DNA of 64,000 nt from Balamuthia mandrillaris (taxonomy: Eukaryota > Discosea > Longamoebia > Balamuthiidae), in contig JAVKOQ010000180.1 of assembly GCA_031835245.1 (NCBI GenBank), positions 1 through 64,000 of the forward strand, written 5' to 3'. The stretch's first letter is position 1; the number at the start of each line of letters is the position of its first letter. Below are positions 45,080 through 58,248 of the stretch, in pieces. The notes beneath the pieces are model-generated. The model was given only the letters and a program-made list of their open reading frames with translations, was not told the origin of the DNA and made no database searches. A program made the position numbers and the translations under genes.

Positions 45080-46034
45080 ATGTCGACAAGAGGAACGCGG
45101 AGGTGGAAGAAGATCGAAGCTGTGTGGAATGAGTGTAGCGCCGCAGGGTAGACAAAACCAAGATTACACGTCACACTATTCCCCTTTGTCTGTGTGGGAT
45201 AATACATGACTCCTCAACACTTATGTCCACCCTGCGGGGCTACAGTGGAATGAGACAGCAAGAAGTGTATTGCAAGTTCATCAAAGGACTGTGGCGGGGG
45301 TTTGTAGAGCAGAATTGGGCTGGTTGACCATCAAGGCCTACTGTGAGTTGGAAAGACAAGCAGTAATTCGTCATGTTGAGAGGCAAGATGGCCACTTTGA
45401 GCTACTTGAAGAGGTAAGCCAAGCAAGAGAAGAGGAAGGTGAGAAGAATGAAGGTGAGGGAGGTGACAGGACGAGTGTTGTTGAAAAGAAAGCCAAGAGG
45501 ATGAGGGCCTTAACTCGAGTAGCCAAGATGGAGTATGCAGCTGAAGGAGAAAGAGGAACAAGAGCATGGCTATGGCATTACTTCTTGACAAATGGAAGAT
45601 GTTTGGTTGGACAACAACAGAGCTTAGTGATTACCAACCCAAGGAAAGAACATTTGATGAATGCTATTCGTTGTGGTGGACTGCCCATTGGAAAAAAGTG
45701 GGGAGCCATTCAGCAGGCTGAGGAGGATAGCAAGTGCCCTGCATGTGATGCTGAGGAAGAAACAGCAGAACACTTCCTATTAAGGTGTCCAAATCTTTGG
45801 GAAGATCGCTTTAGAATCTGGAGTGTGGACAATGGAAATGAAGAACAAGTCAGAAAGCTGATTATAGAAGACTGTACAACAAAGCTCCTGTCAAGTGGAA
45901 AGAAATGCAATAAAGCTCAAGAGATGGAACAATGTAAGCAAAGTTGTAAACGAGTCTGGAGATTATGGGCAGCAAGAGCAAGTTGGAAGTATGGAAGTTC
46001 TTCTGCATTTTATCAATCTTTGGAAGTAATGTAA
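45080..46034 (+). mobile_element. 3' end of a non-LTR (LINE-like) retrotransposon ORF, interrupted by a small element
   Basis: An open frame from 45255 to the TAA at 46032-46034 ends with the Cys/His segment CPACDAEEETAEHFLLRC, the zf-RVT pattern typical of LINE polymerase C-termini. WLWHYFLTNGRCLVGQ and RCGGLPIGKKW are also of that type. The frame carries on upstream of the inserted 111-bp element at 45080-45133 (first codon ATG at 45080, RRWKKIEAVWNE) and is restored if the insertion and one copy of its 10-bp duplication are removed. There is no reverse-transcriptase core, so the copy is 5'-truncated and cannot move by itself. After the stop come a purine-rich 3' UTR, an AATAAA-like signal near 46160 and a TTA/CTA-rich end near 46175. 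Alternatively it is an old, domesticated tail. Confidence 0.75.
45134..45244. mobile_element. 111-bp MITE-like inverted-repeat element with 10-bp target-site duplication
   Basis: The element starts TGTAGCGCCGCAGGGT and ends with the inverted form of TGTAGCCCCGCAGGGT. Over 24 bp the two ends differ at three positions. It is flanked by identical copies of GTGGAATGAG (45124-45133 and 45245-45254). It has no coding capacity. A 10-bp duplication and short terminal repeats resemble Mutator-like or related DNA elements, but the superfamily cannot be set from one copy. It lies inside the LINE-derived frame, so it is younger than that copy. Confidence 0.8.
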
Positions 46035-46342
46035 TAGCAAGGAAAAGAGAAGAAAGGAAAGGGAAAGAAAAGGATAGCTAGATGATACAAGAGAAGTAAG
46101 AGTACACTATGTATGTACAATGCTTACTTTCTATGTATAGATTGGTGTTGCTCTCAGAGCAAATAAACTTCTTATTACTACTACTCCTCTTCTGCCAGCA
46201 ATCGAGAGGAGAGGAGAGGAGAGACAGAGAGAGACAGGAGAGAGAGACAGGAGAGAGAGACAGGAGAGAGAGGGAGGAGAGAGAAGAGAGAAGAGAGAAG
46301 AGAGAGCGAAGATAGATAAAAAAAACCTTTGTTATTTAGATG
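46035..46342. other. 3' tail of the retroelement and intergenic GA-rich sequence
   Basis: These 308 bp include the purine-rich LINE 3' UTR, then a GAGAGACAG-type repeat (46197-46315) that runs up to the 3' end of the convergent BAH-JAMM gene. Confidence 0.5.
46197..46315. repeat. Imperfect GAGAGACAGGA repeat
   Basis: Units of GAGAGACAG and GAGAAGA follow each other for ~120 bp between the retroelement and the BAH-JAMM gene. Confidence 0.75.
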
Positions 46343-49300
46343 TCAGCATTGATACCAATCGGCGGTCAAATAGTCGATGATGTTTTGCAGGAAGGCATCT
46401 TTCTCTTCTTCGGCCATAGCGGTCGGCAGACGTATGCGTAGCGCACGTTTTAGCTTCTCTAACTTGCTTATTTGTTGTTGATTCTCCTCGCTGGACGATG
46501 ACGCACTACTGCTGCTCGATCCTGGTGATAGTGTTCCTGGCCGGTGTTCTCGCTCATCACCATAATCTCCATCGTTGTGTCTCTCTGTCTCTGCTTTCCT
46601 GTCATTTTCGCTCTCTTCATCCTCTCGTTCGATTTCTACATCGGCATCTTGATCTGCTGTTGTTGCTGTGCCTTCTCTTCCTCCTCCTCTGCCTTGTCCT
46701 CTACCACCTCTGCTTCCTCTTCCTCCTCTTCCGCCTCTGCTCCCTCTCCCTCCTCTGCCTCTGCCTCTTCCCCTTCCTCTGCCCCTAGCTTTTGTGCTGC
46801 CTCTTGGTCTGCCTCTTCCTCGCCTTAGTGTTGTGGCTACTTCCTGTTCCTCTTCTTGTATGTTTTCTTCTACTTGTTCATCCTGCAAAGAAGATTCTCC
46901 AACACGCTCCTCGTCCTCCTCTCCTTTTTCCGATTCATAATCTCCTTTCTCTATTTCCTCTTCTGTAGCTTCTTTTACTTCCTCATAATCCTTCTCTTGG
47001 CTTTCTTCTTCGTTCTTTTTGTTCTCTGTATTTTCGACATGTTCATCTTCATTCGTTTTCCCTTCTCGCTCGTCTACTTTCGGTATCAGGTTTGAGATTG
47101 GAGCTATCCGATGATCGTTTTGTTGTTGCCGTTCTTGTTCTTGGTCTTGTTCTCGTTCTTGTTCTTCTGCTTCTTCTCTTGCCGCTTTTATGGGCTTGCT
47201 GTTCTGTTCTGAACGCATTATTATCTCTGTCCCTGAAGGTGTTTGTTGCTGTTGTAGGAGTAGAGGAGAATTGTCAGCTGAGTAAAAGAGAGAAGGGTCC
47301 AGCAAAGTATCTTGTTTTGCTTGTTGTTGTCGTTGCGTTTGTTGGCAGTCTTGAAGATAATGGTGAAGATAAGCGGTGTCATTTTCTTGGTAAGAAGCAG
47401 GATGGTTGAGATTTAAAACGTGGGAATCAGAATAGCAGGGAGAAATGGAGGCTGGAGCAGAAGCTCGATGCTGGTGACAATAAGGCGTCCTGGAATAAAT
47501 ATAGTTGTTGTGGTTGATGCTGCTGTTACCATTGTGGTTGTTGTGAGTAGAGAAAGAAGTAGAATTGTAAAAAGTGGAATGAGGAATTGATTCACAGTGA
47601 TGGTGATGATTGGTAAAGTTGTAGTGACGCTGTGGAACTGTGACCGGAGAGGATGGATATGAAAAACTGGAGAAACTAGCAGCTTGTTGTGGGAATTGTT
47701 GTTGCCGCTGAGATAGGTAAGCATGAGGACAAGGAGAGGCAGGAGAAGAATGAGGACGCGAATCTTGATGAACACGATGGCGACGACGGCTATGGTTAAG
47801 ATCATTGTTGGCAACGTGTGGTACCGCTGCAAGGTCAAACATAGCATACATCGCCGAGTTGTGGTAAGTTTGAGGGAAAGATTGCATATGTTGTTGACCA
47901 ATCAAACGCGAAGATGGTGAAGGTGGCGTCATCATATAGGAAGATGAAGAAGATGGGACAGAAGTCGAAGGCCGTGTTGCTGTCTGTACGGAAGGAGTAG
48001 ACTTTGGACGCAAAGGAGGGAGTCCTGCCAAAGAGGAGGCAAACGCAGTAGTGGAAGAGGGTCCAGAGGTCGATGTGCAGTTGTTCCTGACATGCGTATG
48101 AGTTGTTTTGGGGGGTGGAGAAAACGCAGGACTAAGTGAGTGGGCGCAAAGAGATGAACCGGTAGTAGAGTGATGAGCAGCTCGTTGATGTTGAAAGTAT
48201 GTGCTGTCGTTGTCACTCTCATAGTGTGATTGTGAATGAAAGGAAGAAGATGTGGCAGCAACAGTCAACCTGGGCCTATAATGCATCTCGTGTTGTGGAG
48301 ACGAAAGAGAAAGAGGTTGTAGGCGTGATTGCTCTCGTTGCGATGATTGTTGCTGGTGCAGAAAGGAAGAGGGAATTGAGACAGTGGAAGCACTGGGGGA
48401 AGAGGAAGGTAACCAGGAAAGAGCGGAAGGAAGTTCTGGCAAGTTATATGGTTGCAAGCAAGGAGGGATACTGCCGTCTAGGAGATCTTGCTTTGATGCT
48501 TCGCTTAGCACTTTTGCTGGGTGCTCGGGAGTAGCTATGGGGGCACGTTTAGGCGATGATGGTGTTACCTCCACTTCCATCACCTCTAATGAATCTCTGG
48601 CTTCTCTCTGCTCCACATTTTGCCTGTGTTCTTCACAATTATTCTGCGCTTGTTCTTTTTCTTCTTTATTAACTTCGTTTTCCTCGTCCTCGTCCTCTGC
48701 TTCTTCTTCTTCTTCTTCTTCTTCTTTGCCCTCTGATTCTTCGCTTATTTCGTTTTCCGCTCTGTGTGCTGTTGCGTTAGGTTCGCTAGCTTCCTCTTGC
48801 ATTGCTTGCGCTGCCTCCTGGTTATCTTCATTATATTGTTGCGCCTTATCGTTTTGTTCGTGTTTTTCTTTTTGTTTCTCTTGTTCTTCTTCCTCCTCTT
48901 GTTCTTTTTTGTCTGCATCTCTTTCTTCTTCCTTTTCCTGTTCTCCTTTTTCTTTGGCGAAGATATCTTCTGTCCCTTTATCTTCTTCGTTTGTCAACAA
49001 ATCAGTCCTCGCATCATCATTTTCGTTTTGTGCTCCATCCCCGCTTTCCTCGTTTCGAGCTTGCACATCCACTTTCATTGTCTTATTGTCTTCCTCCGAC
49101 GAAGAACGTAATGATGACCGTTTTCCTTTTTCTTTCTTTACATTCTTCTCAGCAGGTACTGCCCCTTGTTTAATTTGTTCTCGTATTGTTTGAAATCGCC
49201 AAATCTCATTAAAGTCCGTTCGATGTTTGTTCGACTTACATTTGTCCACCACAACTCGCTGTGTGTTTTTGGCGATGTTAGCTCGTTTCAATACGAGAAA

Positions 49301-50119
49301 AAAGAGTAATTATAGAACATTACAAGAATAGCAACTAACAAAGAAAGAAAAAGAAGAGACAATAAGTACCATAGCACGTTCAAGGGATTCAGGAACCGTT
49401 TTTTCTCGTATAATCTGATAGGAAATACTCATGGGGAGATGGGAGGAGGCAGCGTTGTTCTTCGTTCTGCGCCGTCGTTTCCGGAAAGTACCATCGCCGG
49501 TTAGTTCATCCTCTTCATGCGAGTTCTGTTTGACCCAAAACCAGTTATAAACTGTTTGCTCGGTAGGTAGCCGAGCATCATATGTTGCTATCCATTCGTT
49601 AGTGCGATGTTTGAGTCAACAACAACAAAACAAACAACAATTAAATGAAAAAAAAAAGACAAATTGGGGCGTATGTTTGATACCTGCAATAGCACCAATA
49701 AATGGTTCTGACTTGCCATTTCTAAAAAGAGTTTGATAGTTCTTTTGAGTTTGTATATCCCTGAGGTGTTGGGTTTGTTAGAAAAGGAAATTTACAACGA
49801 AACGAATAACAAAGACGAGAAAGAAAGAAGTAGAACAAATAATAATCATAGCAATTTAAAAAAAAAAAAGAAAGAAACGGCATGAAAGAAAGAAGCGAGC
49901 TGAAATAAATTGTACCTAACGGAAGGGTCGGGTTGGAAAAGCGGGTGTGAGTGGTACCACCCGACTATGTGCATGTTTTTGTTACGAATCGCCTCTGCCA
50001 TCTTAAGTTCGGATACCGGGTCAATTTCCACGTTCATGCCGTCTGTCTCCGTCCCTTCTAATGAGTCACACGGAAATGCCTCCGCTACCACTAATTCTGT
50101 TGACCAAATAAACCCGAGT

Positions 50120-50167
<48 letters not shown>

Positions 50168-52110
50168 CAACGAAATTAATAAAGAGGTCACTGGAGAACC
50201 TTTAATAACAGGATCCCAAAAGCCACCAAGAAAGCCAATAACCTCATGGTCTAGGAGGTGCGCATGAAAGTCTATCATAAGAAGCACGTTGGATCGCACA
50301 TGCACTGCGAATGGCTGCGCTCCAAAGCCATTCGAGGCATGATAGTTAAGGCCAAAATAGTCAAAAGTGGGGCCACGAGAGAACCGAGTGCAAGGAATCA
50401 TCGTCAATGGGTCCCTATCATCGGTTTCGTTGCTCTCGTAGATAAGCTCTCCTCTATCCCATCCATTATCATTATTACTATGATTCGCATCCATCACTTC
50501 TTTGCCTTTGTTTCGTTTTCGCTTTTTCGTGGAATCCTCCTCTTCTTCGTCTTGTTCTTCTCCATCATTCGAATTTTGACTTGACTCATCGCCAAGACTT
50601 CCTTCTTTCGTTTCACTTGTGCTCTTACCTTCATCTCCTTTGATCGCCTCGATTTGGCCATTTTGAGCACGAATAGCAAGTCTTTGTCGTTGAAATTCTT
50701 CTTCTGTAATGTAGACATGATTATTGTAGGAGTTATCCAAGTACGGATTGGATTTTGCCAGCGGTTCGTCAAAGTTTCCTTTTGAAACAATGAAAAAAAA
50801 AATAAGAAAACAAGTGAAACGTGATTTTTCAAAAAATGAAGCTAAAAAGAGATGGAGAGATAGAGATAGAGATATAGAGAGGACGAGAGGAGATAAAAAT
50901 ATAACAGTGAAGGCTTTCAGGCACCTTTCAATGGTTCGTGAACTAGCCCAAAGCGACCTTCAGAGTACCACAGCTGATAGTAATAATGGTCCTTCTGCTT
51001 CGCCCATTCTTTGACATTGCCTATTCAGCAAAGCAGGAAAAATAAACTAAGAGATGCTATTTTTAAGCAGCAACATAAGAGGAGCTCATACGTACTTATT
51101 TCTTTAACATGTTTGATGAAGCACTTGCCTTCGACAGAGGATACAGGATTTTCGTCCGTGTCATCTGACACAAACACCTCTTGGTCGGAGGATCCTAACC
51201 CAAGCAAGCTACCTTCTTCCGAGCCGCCATCCTCTGAGACGAGCGCTTGCAACTGAAGTTGATTTTAACCCAAAAGAATGACGTACATTTAGAGGAGAAG
51301 GAGAGAGAGAGAGAGAGAGAAAATGAGTATACACATACGGCTTCAGAAGGAATCTCTGCAGGTCTATAAAACCATCTTGTTGAGACTACCATTTGCCTGT
51401 CGTAAGTTTCCCACATTTCCAAGATTTGAGCAACATAAGATGCTACACCTCGATCACAAGCTGTGATAGATCATCATGGAATTAGCCTCACGAACAAAAG
51501 TGGAGAGCAAAGTAAAGAAAATCAGAAACAAGAAGGCAAAAGGAGAACGAAGGGAAACCTTCTTGTGGCGCAGCAAGATACACAAAATCGCCTCGTGTGT
51601 ATTTCTCTCCATTCATCTCAAACCGTTTATATAGCTTTCTGCGAGAGGCGTCGTCTTTAGTCGCTCGTCCCACCCACTGCACTGTTGAAAACAACGAACA
51701 TCAGTAAGAAACTTATCTCACACTCTTCTATTCCTTGCTTTATCGCTCGTTTTTTATCTCTGCGTAACGAACCTGTATCTCCGTTCTTAACTTTTGCCTG
51801 CTTTGATGTTTTGGAGTTTGGCTTTCTCGCTTTTGGTTTGTAGCACTCTTCTTCCTCCTCTTCCTCCTCTTCGACTGGTTCTTCATCATCTTCACTAGAA
51901 TAGTTATATTTTGGTTTCTTTTTAGTCTTCTTCTTAGGTTTCTTTCCATTTTGTTCCAACGCTCGTTTTTTACTATTTGCGGTTCTTGGCATGCTAAAGA
52001 TTGTAGAAGGGAAGTGAGCTCTTTGCGAGGTGCTGCATAACAGCTGAAAATTATGTACCGCAAACCGGATGGTCGTTCTTTACATGCCTGTTTCTTAATA
52101 GATGCTATGA

Positions 52111-52158
<48 letters not shown>

Positions 52159-52599
52159 TAAGAGGGAAAAATGAAAAGAGGGCAAGAGAGAAGCGAGATA
52201 AGGCGAAAGAGAAGAAGAGGAAGAGAGGAAGAGAGAAAGGGAGAAAGTGAGAAAGCGAGCGAGAGTGAATATTTAAAAAAAGACGAAGAAGTGAAAAGAC
52301 AGAGTGTGAGAAAGAGAGCAGCTTTAATGAAACAAAAAAGAAATCATTACCCATCCTCTTCTTTTGGCAGTCGATGTAGTCTGCACAGAAAAGGCATGGA
52401 TCGTTCTGGTCACACCAAGAGAGACGTATGCCCTGCGGGCAGGTGTACCAAGCGCCCTCTGGAGGAGGCTTCCTTGCGGGCTGACGATGAGGACGCGCAG
52501 TTGTGAAACGTGAGTATGAAACGCAACGAGAGTGAGAGAGGTGAGAGGAAGAAGAGGTATTACCACTGCCTTCTTCTTTGCTGAAGCCGTGCTTTTCAT
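46343..52599 (-). CDS. BAH + JAMM/MPN + AT-hook protein, putative chromatin deubiquitinase, ~1,633 aa
   Basis: Thirteen exons join in phase: 52564-52599, 52351-52480, 52059-52104, 51773-51993, 51559-51681, 51339-51460, 51096-51252, 50925-51020, 50200-50778, 49916-50096, 49684-49760, 49370-49587, 46343-49258. Residues 13-56 hold a Cys-rich segment (WYTCPQGIRLSWC...C..C..C). A BAH domain follows an acidic basic linker: YTRGDFVYLAAP, RWFYRPAEI, EVFVSDD. The MPN+ domain shows LLDHEVIGFLGGF and the complete JAMM zinc motif HSHPLFQPDPSVRD (~550), so metalloprotease activity is expected. The C-terminal ~970 residues are low complexity and contain a GRGRPRGSTK AT-hook and RGG-like repeats (~1,470). 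By analogy with MYSM1 (SANT-SWIRM-MPN), it may remove ubiquitin from histone H2A. Confidence 0.88.
50125..50163. repeat. (GA)n microsatellite in intron 9 of the BAH-JAMM gene
   Basis: Plus-strand GA, sense (CT)n, between the acceptor (50098-50097) and the donor (50199) of the same intron. Confidence 0.85.
52109..52154. repeat. (GA)n microsatellite in intron 2 of the BAH-JAMM gene
   Basis: Sense (CT)n directly preceding the acceptor at 52106-52105. Confidence 0.85.
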
Positions 52600-53158
52600 T
52601 CTCACCGACAGCAAAAAATAACGGTTAACCTCACACTTTCAACACCAAAACAAAAAAAAGCAACCCCTTGTTTGTTGTTTCTTCTCTACGCAACGTGCTG
52701 CAAGGGGAAAAAAAAACAGAGAAGAAAATCTCTCTGTCTCTCTCTCTCCCCTCTTCGGTCTGTCTGCTTCGCGCGCTGCTACTACTACTTCTCGCTACAC
52801 TTTTTCGTGTCCGTTAAAAAAAATAAAATAAAAGTTATTTGCTGGAGGGGTCAATCGATGGTTTTGTGCTCTCTCGCTCCTGTCCTCTCTCCTCTCCGGG
52901 ATAACTGGATCACGTCCTCGCTCGTATCGTCTCCCTTGTCCGGCTTACTTTGCTCTCTCGCTCTCTTTCTCTCGTCTCCTCCTCGCCGCTTTCTGCTCCA
53001 GAAGCAAAGCAGCATATAGAGGAGCTTGGAAACTGATTTGAATGAAAGTTGTTTTGGCTGCCACGAAAGTTGAATAGTTATTTTCATTGTATTTTAACAA
53101 AACACACAAATACACTATAAATGAATGTACGCATACGCACAGTTATAATAAACCCAGC
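52600..53158. other. Intergenic: promoter of the BAH-JAMM gene and 3' end of the receptor kinase
   Basis: In this 559-bp spacer, both flanking genes are on the minus strand. It contains TCTCTCTCCCC-type pyrimidine runs at 52730-52750 and 52870-52990 and an AT-rich stretch near 53080. No exon or RNA gene is visible. Confidence 0.5.
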
Positions 53159-56100
53159 CTAGAACGACGAAGTAAACTTCCGCTTCACTTCCTTTCTGGC
53201 TTGTTTCAACATTTCGAACATCATGGCAAAATTGGGCCGCTCTTTCGCGTTCTCCCGAAAGCACGCCTCCATCAGATGCCGAAACACAAGAGGAGCGTCC
53301 GCTGGGGCCTCCAACCGTAGCCCCTGGGACAAGACCTCCACGCATACCTGCGCGTTGGACTTGTCCGCAAAGGGCACTTTACCAGCGGTGGCAATCTCCC
53401 ACAAGACTACCCCGAAGCTCCAAGCGTCGGTCTTCTCGGAATAGACTCTTTCTTTCAGACTCTCTGGCGCCTGTTCGCAGTGCATGGAAGAAGGAGGAAG
53501 AGAGGTAAGACTTGAATCAAGTAAGGCGAGAATAGAAAGAAACAGTACCATCCAACGAACTGGCCCTTCATTAGAATTAGTTTGGTGCTGGGCCTGACCT
53601 TCGCGGAGCACTCGGGCCATGCCAAAGTCGCTAACTTTGGCCTCCAAGTTCCCCGTCAATAGCACGTTGCGAGCAGCCAAATCACAATGCAAGATTCTTT
53701 CCGCATGCAAATGCATCATTCCGGCTGCTATCCCTTTTGCTATCCTCATCATGTCTCCGTGCTCCATTCGTGCTCCCTTTTTCTTGATGTCGTGGAGATG
53801 ATCCAACAAGCTGCCGTTGGGGAGGAACTCCGTGACAATACACAGAGGATGCTCCGCATCCATGCACACCCCAAACAGTAGCACCACGTTGGGATGTGGC
53901 GGCAGCCGTTGCATGACTTCTGCCTCTCTGGCAAAGTCCTCCAGTAGTTCCGGTCGGATGGTGTCGATGAGTTTGATAGCCACGTCGGTCCACTGCCAAG
54001 TTCCCACGTGGACCACTCCGAAGGAGCCTTGTCCGATGCGTGCACCGATCTCTATTTCATCAAACTCCAAACATATAGCCGATTGAGCGCAACTTGCTGT
54101 GGGCTTATCTCTATTGTCTGCTTTTCCCTTCTTTCCGTCGCTGTGGAGTAACATCTTGCACTCTATTTGCATCTCCTCCTCTTCCTCCTCGGTGGATGAA
54201 GTTCCTTCAGCTAGGAGTGGGCCAAGCTCCATATCTGACGAAGCGGTCTCCTTGTCTATGATCATTATGGAGAACTTTTGCTTCACTCGGCGCCACGCAA
54301 ACAGCAGCAAAGCTCCCGCTCCAGCGAGCAGCAACGCCATTCCAAGCACTGAGAGACTGACTGACATAATGATCCTCTTGTTCTTTTGGTACTCCTCGTC
54401 CTCTGTGTCTCTTCCTCCTCCGTCAAGAAAGTCACTATCATCCTTGGACAAAGCAAGCAGTGTTTGCAAGGAAATGTCGGTGCTATAGCGAATCTTTTTG
54501 TTTGTCGTCGCTGTAGATGTGAACAAAGGAATCCATACCACCACTTTCAATCCATTCTCGTTGCCTTCGTCATTCAGTTCAGAAAAGCGAGGCACCTGTT
54601 CTTCTTGAATGCCGTCATCACTCCTAGTTTGAAACGTGAAAGTTGTGTTGGTGGTGCTCAACCGAAACACAGGAGAAGCTAAAGATTTCGTTGATCCGTG
54701 TGGTACTCGCTCATCATCTTCTTGTTCTCCTTCATCCTCGTCTTCTTCTTGCAGTATTACCTTCAGGGGACCGTCGTTGCTAGTCAAATGAGTGATGACC
54801 TCCAACCACGCTGTTGACGCGTGAAACTTCCATCTTTTCATCTCTACGTCCATGCTCAACGTGTCTAGAGCGAGCGTTTGAGGAACTGATGAGGAAGGAG
54901 TCAACAAGAAGAGATAGGAATAGGAGGAAACAGTAGAAGACACTTTGAACGCAGCCCTCAAGGATGTGTTCTTTCCGCTCTCTCCCAACGAGAAGTGAGT
55001 CGTTGACAACACTAAGCTTCGTGGTTGTATCGACTCTGTGTTGAAGGAATGACTGTGTGTAAAGGTGTGATAGACCACCACTTTCCCGTCTCTATTCACT
55101 TCTGCCACTCCAACGATCTTCACTGCTAATTCAAGTTGAGGTTGTTCCTCTCTCCCCGTTCCATGCAAAGGAACCAGGCGATGAAGAAGACTGTCTGTAG
55201 AGAAGATGACTTTCATTCGTGGAGTGACGATGCTCTGCAATTCCTTGGTCAAGCGAATGGTTGTGTTCCTTGCTTTGGGAGAGATAAAGAGCTGGGAAGG
55301 CATGGCCTCCTCCGTGAGAAGCAGTTCTAAGGTACGATAACCCTTAAACTCCTTCAAGGCTGGAAACAATATTGTGTGAGGCGATGAAGAAGACGTTCCG
55401 GCCTTGAAGAAGAAGGAAGAGGAGGTGTCTGATGTGGGAGTCCCATCATTTGGAGCAAGAGAGGAAGGAGAAGAAATGAGAAAGTAATCTTGCTGGTTCA
55501 CTGCGGTACCACCAATGGAGAAAGGCAATACAACGTCGTCCCAAACTGCAGCCGACAGGTGCAACGATATCTATTGGTAGAGACAAAAGTGATGAGATAA
55601 AAGTGAAGACATTTTCAAAAGAAAAGCAAGGAGGAGAAAAAAAAAAGATAAAAAAGAAGATACGTGTACCGTTACGGTTGTCGGTTTGGATAGAACAATG
55701 ACAGAGGGACCAGAAACCTTCACAGAAACGGCGATCCTTGTGTCTCCAAAGTAGGCCACACAGTACGTCCCAAACGCATCTGGTGAAGACGCAAAAATGG
55801 AGACGGTGGTTGTTTCGGGATCAGTCTGTGAGGACGCTCTATCTGTTGTAGTAGGTATCCGTTGCCATTGCTGGCTGTTGTTCATAAGCACCATATGTAC
55901 TTCGTTTGCCCGCTAGTTCATAGCGCCAACGGAACCGAGTTATTTCAAGAAAACGAGGAGAAGAAGAAGCGAACAAGAGGAAAAGAAGAAAAGTAAACAA
56001 GAGAAGAAGAACAACAGAAGCTAGAACTTGAAAAAAAATGCTCACCAGATGCTTGGCAATGTTTGTCGTCAACTCCATCTCCACTGATGCGTCGACTTCG

Positions 56101-57187
56101 TTATATGATGATGAAAACACTTGGAAACATGGACCCAGAATATGATGCATGTTTTCTTTGCTACCTCCAAAGATGGCTTGTCTTACCGCAGACAAGTCCG
56201 CTTTGCTCACAGATACCTCCACACCAGAAGTTTGGTTGGAGGTGTTCAGCCTTACACCTCCCATTACTTCGCCTGTCTCCCAATCTACCAAAGGCAATGA
56301 CTTCTGAAAATACCCAAGTTGACATAATATTCATAAGCACAAATGCAAACAACATGAAAAGAAAAGCAAAAGAGAAGACATACAGTGGGGAAATCATAAG
56401 CAGTGACAGAATACGGAGTAGTTTGGATAGCAAGCGAGGGGTGTGGGCACAATCTGTCGTTTGGAATGCAGGATCCATCCCAACACTTGACCTTGTTCTT
56501 TCCGCAATACGATGGGAACACGTTACATTCCGTCCCCTGTTTGATAAAAGGTGAGAAACTTTTAAAAAAAAACATAATAGAAGCAGCAGTACAACAAGAA
56601 ACATAAGAATTAGAAGGAAGTAGAGGAAAAACTTACCTGTGGGGCACAACTAAGGTCGGGGCAAAGGGTGCTTGATAACGGACACATTTCGATGGAAACA
56701 GCAGGACATTGCGAAAGCTCTCTGCAAACGCCATCTTCACACAACTCCATTCCTGGTCCACAACTTGCAGAAGCCGCGCAGTCTTCGCTTGATGCTGCAC
56801 ATTGATCACTCAAGCACCTAATATCAGAACTCGATTAGCAGAGAAAAAACAAATCAGATAGGAGAGAGAGGGAGGAACAGGCACCGAAAGGGAGCAGGCC
56901 ATGAACAATGGTGAGATAGGCATTGCTCCAAGCCATGCCGACAAGAGCCGTCGCAACATCGAATCATTCCTGCTGCACATGGCAACACCATCCTCTCTTC
57001 CACGTTACAGGAATAGCAGCTCGTCACACAGTCACCGTTTGAGCACAAATGAGATCCGCCACAACTCTTTATGAGGCCTTGGCATTCGCGTAAATCAGCC
57101 ACACATAACATCGATGGACATCTGTTCGTTATAGAGTTTCAGTTGGTTAGGAAAAAAAAGAGATGAATGTAATGGAGAAATAGAGCT

Positions 57188-57236
<49 letters not shown>

Positions 57237-58186
57237 CCGATAGGGTTTATAGGCAGGGCATGTGGAAGATGGTACAAAGGGAGGACAGCCTTCTTCATAG
57301 TGGCATTTCAACCTCATCTCCACCATATCTCCATCCATGACTACGTGCCCATACACACAAACAAAAAACAGAGCTGATGAGTAAACTTGAAACGGTTTGA
57401 GCAAAATCTGAAAAGGCACATACCACAATAAGGTGTATTGGTGGGAGAATGCAGTATAATGCTGGAGTTGCAACGCTTCCTACTGGACAAGTACTGGATA
57501 TGATGGTTGCTCAAAGTGTCATCCTCAAAGTTCACTCTGGCATAGCCCGCGTCATCCACGATGAAAAGTGCGAGACCGGGATCATCGAAGAGGAGAACGT
57601 CGTCGCGTCCACTCAGCGCCAGAGACGAAGCGGCAGCAGACCGACCCTCCAACGTAGTCCTCGTCGTCCGTCCTTCCGCTGGCGGCTGCAGCGCAAGCCA
57701 TTTGTCCTTTGCAGGGTCGTAGCGTGACAGCTGCGGAGAGTCAACGGTATTCTCAAGGTAACTATAGAAGAGCAGAAAGTTGCTGGCCGCCGTTCCTTTG
57801 GTCCCTCTAACCATGGAACTGGCTGCTGCTGGCGGGGATGTCTTTTGGGTCCATTGACTCGTTACTGTATAACATTTTTTGTTATTGTTTTTGTATAACA
57901 AAAGAGAAAACAGGCTACAAAGAAAAGAGAGAGAGAGAGAGAGAGAAACAAAAGCTAACCAGTGTCAAAGACCCAAAGGTCAGCCGGTGCGCCAGGGAAG
58001 CTGCTGTATATGTACATGTTGGCGCCGTGAGCGACAACCGCTCCAATGAAAGGGCGTCCTTGTGGCCTTGGACCTCCTCCTCCTCCCCGTGGTTCCACCA
58101 ACGTCCATCCCGTCGTTGATGCCTCCGATGGGTCTAAGAAAGCCAAAGTAACGATGAGACAAGAAGAGAGCAACGGAAGAGAGAGA

Positions 58187-58248
<62 letters not shown>

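Noticed and set aside
47092-49193. Plus-strand Leu/Ser-rich frames
   Set aside because: Shadows of the low-complexity Glu/Gln tail of the BAH-JAMM gene on the minus strand.
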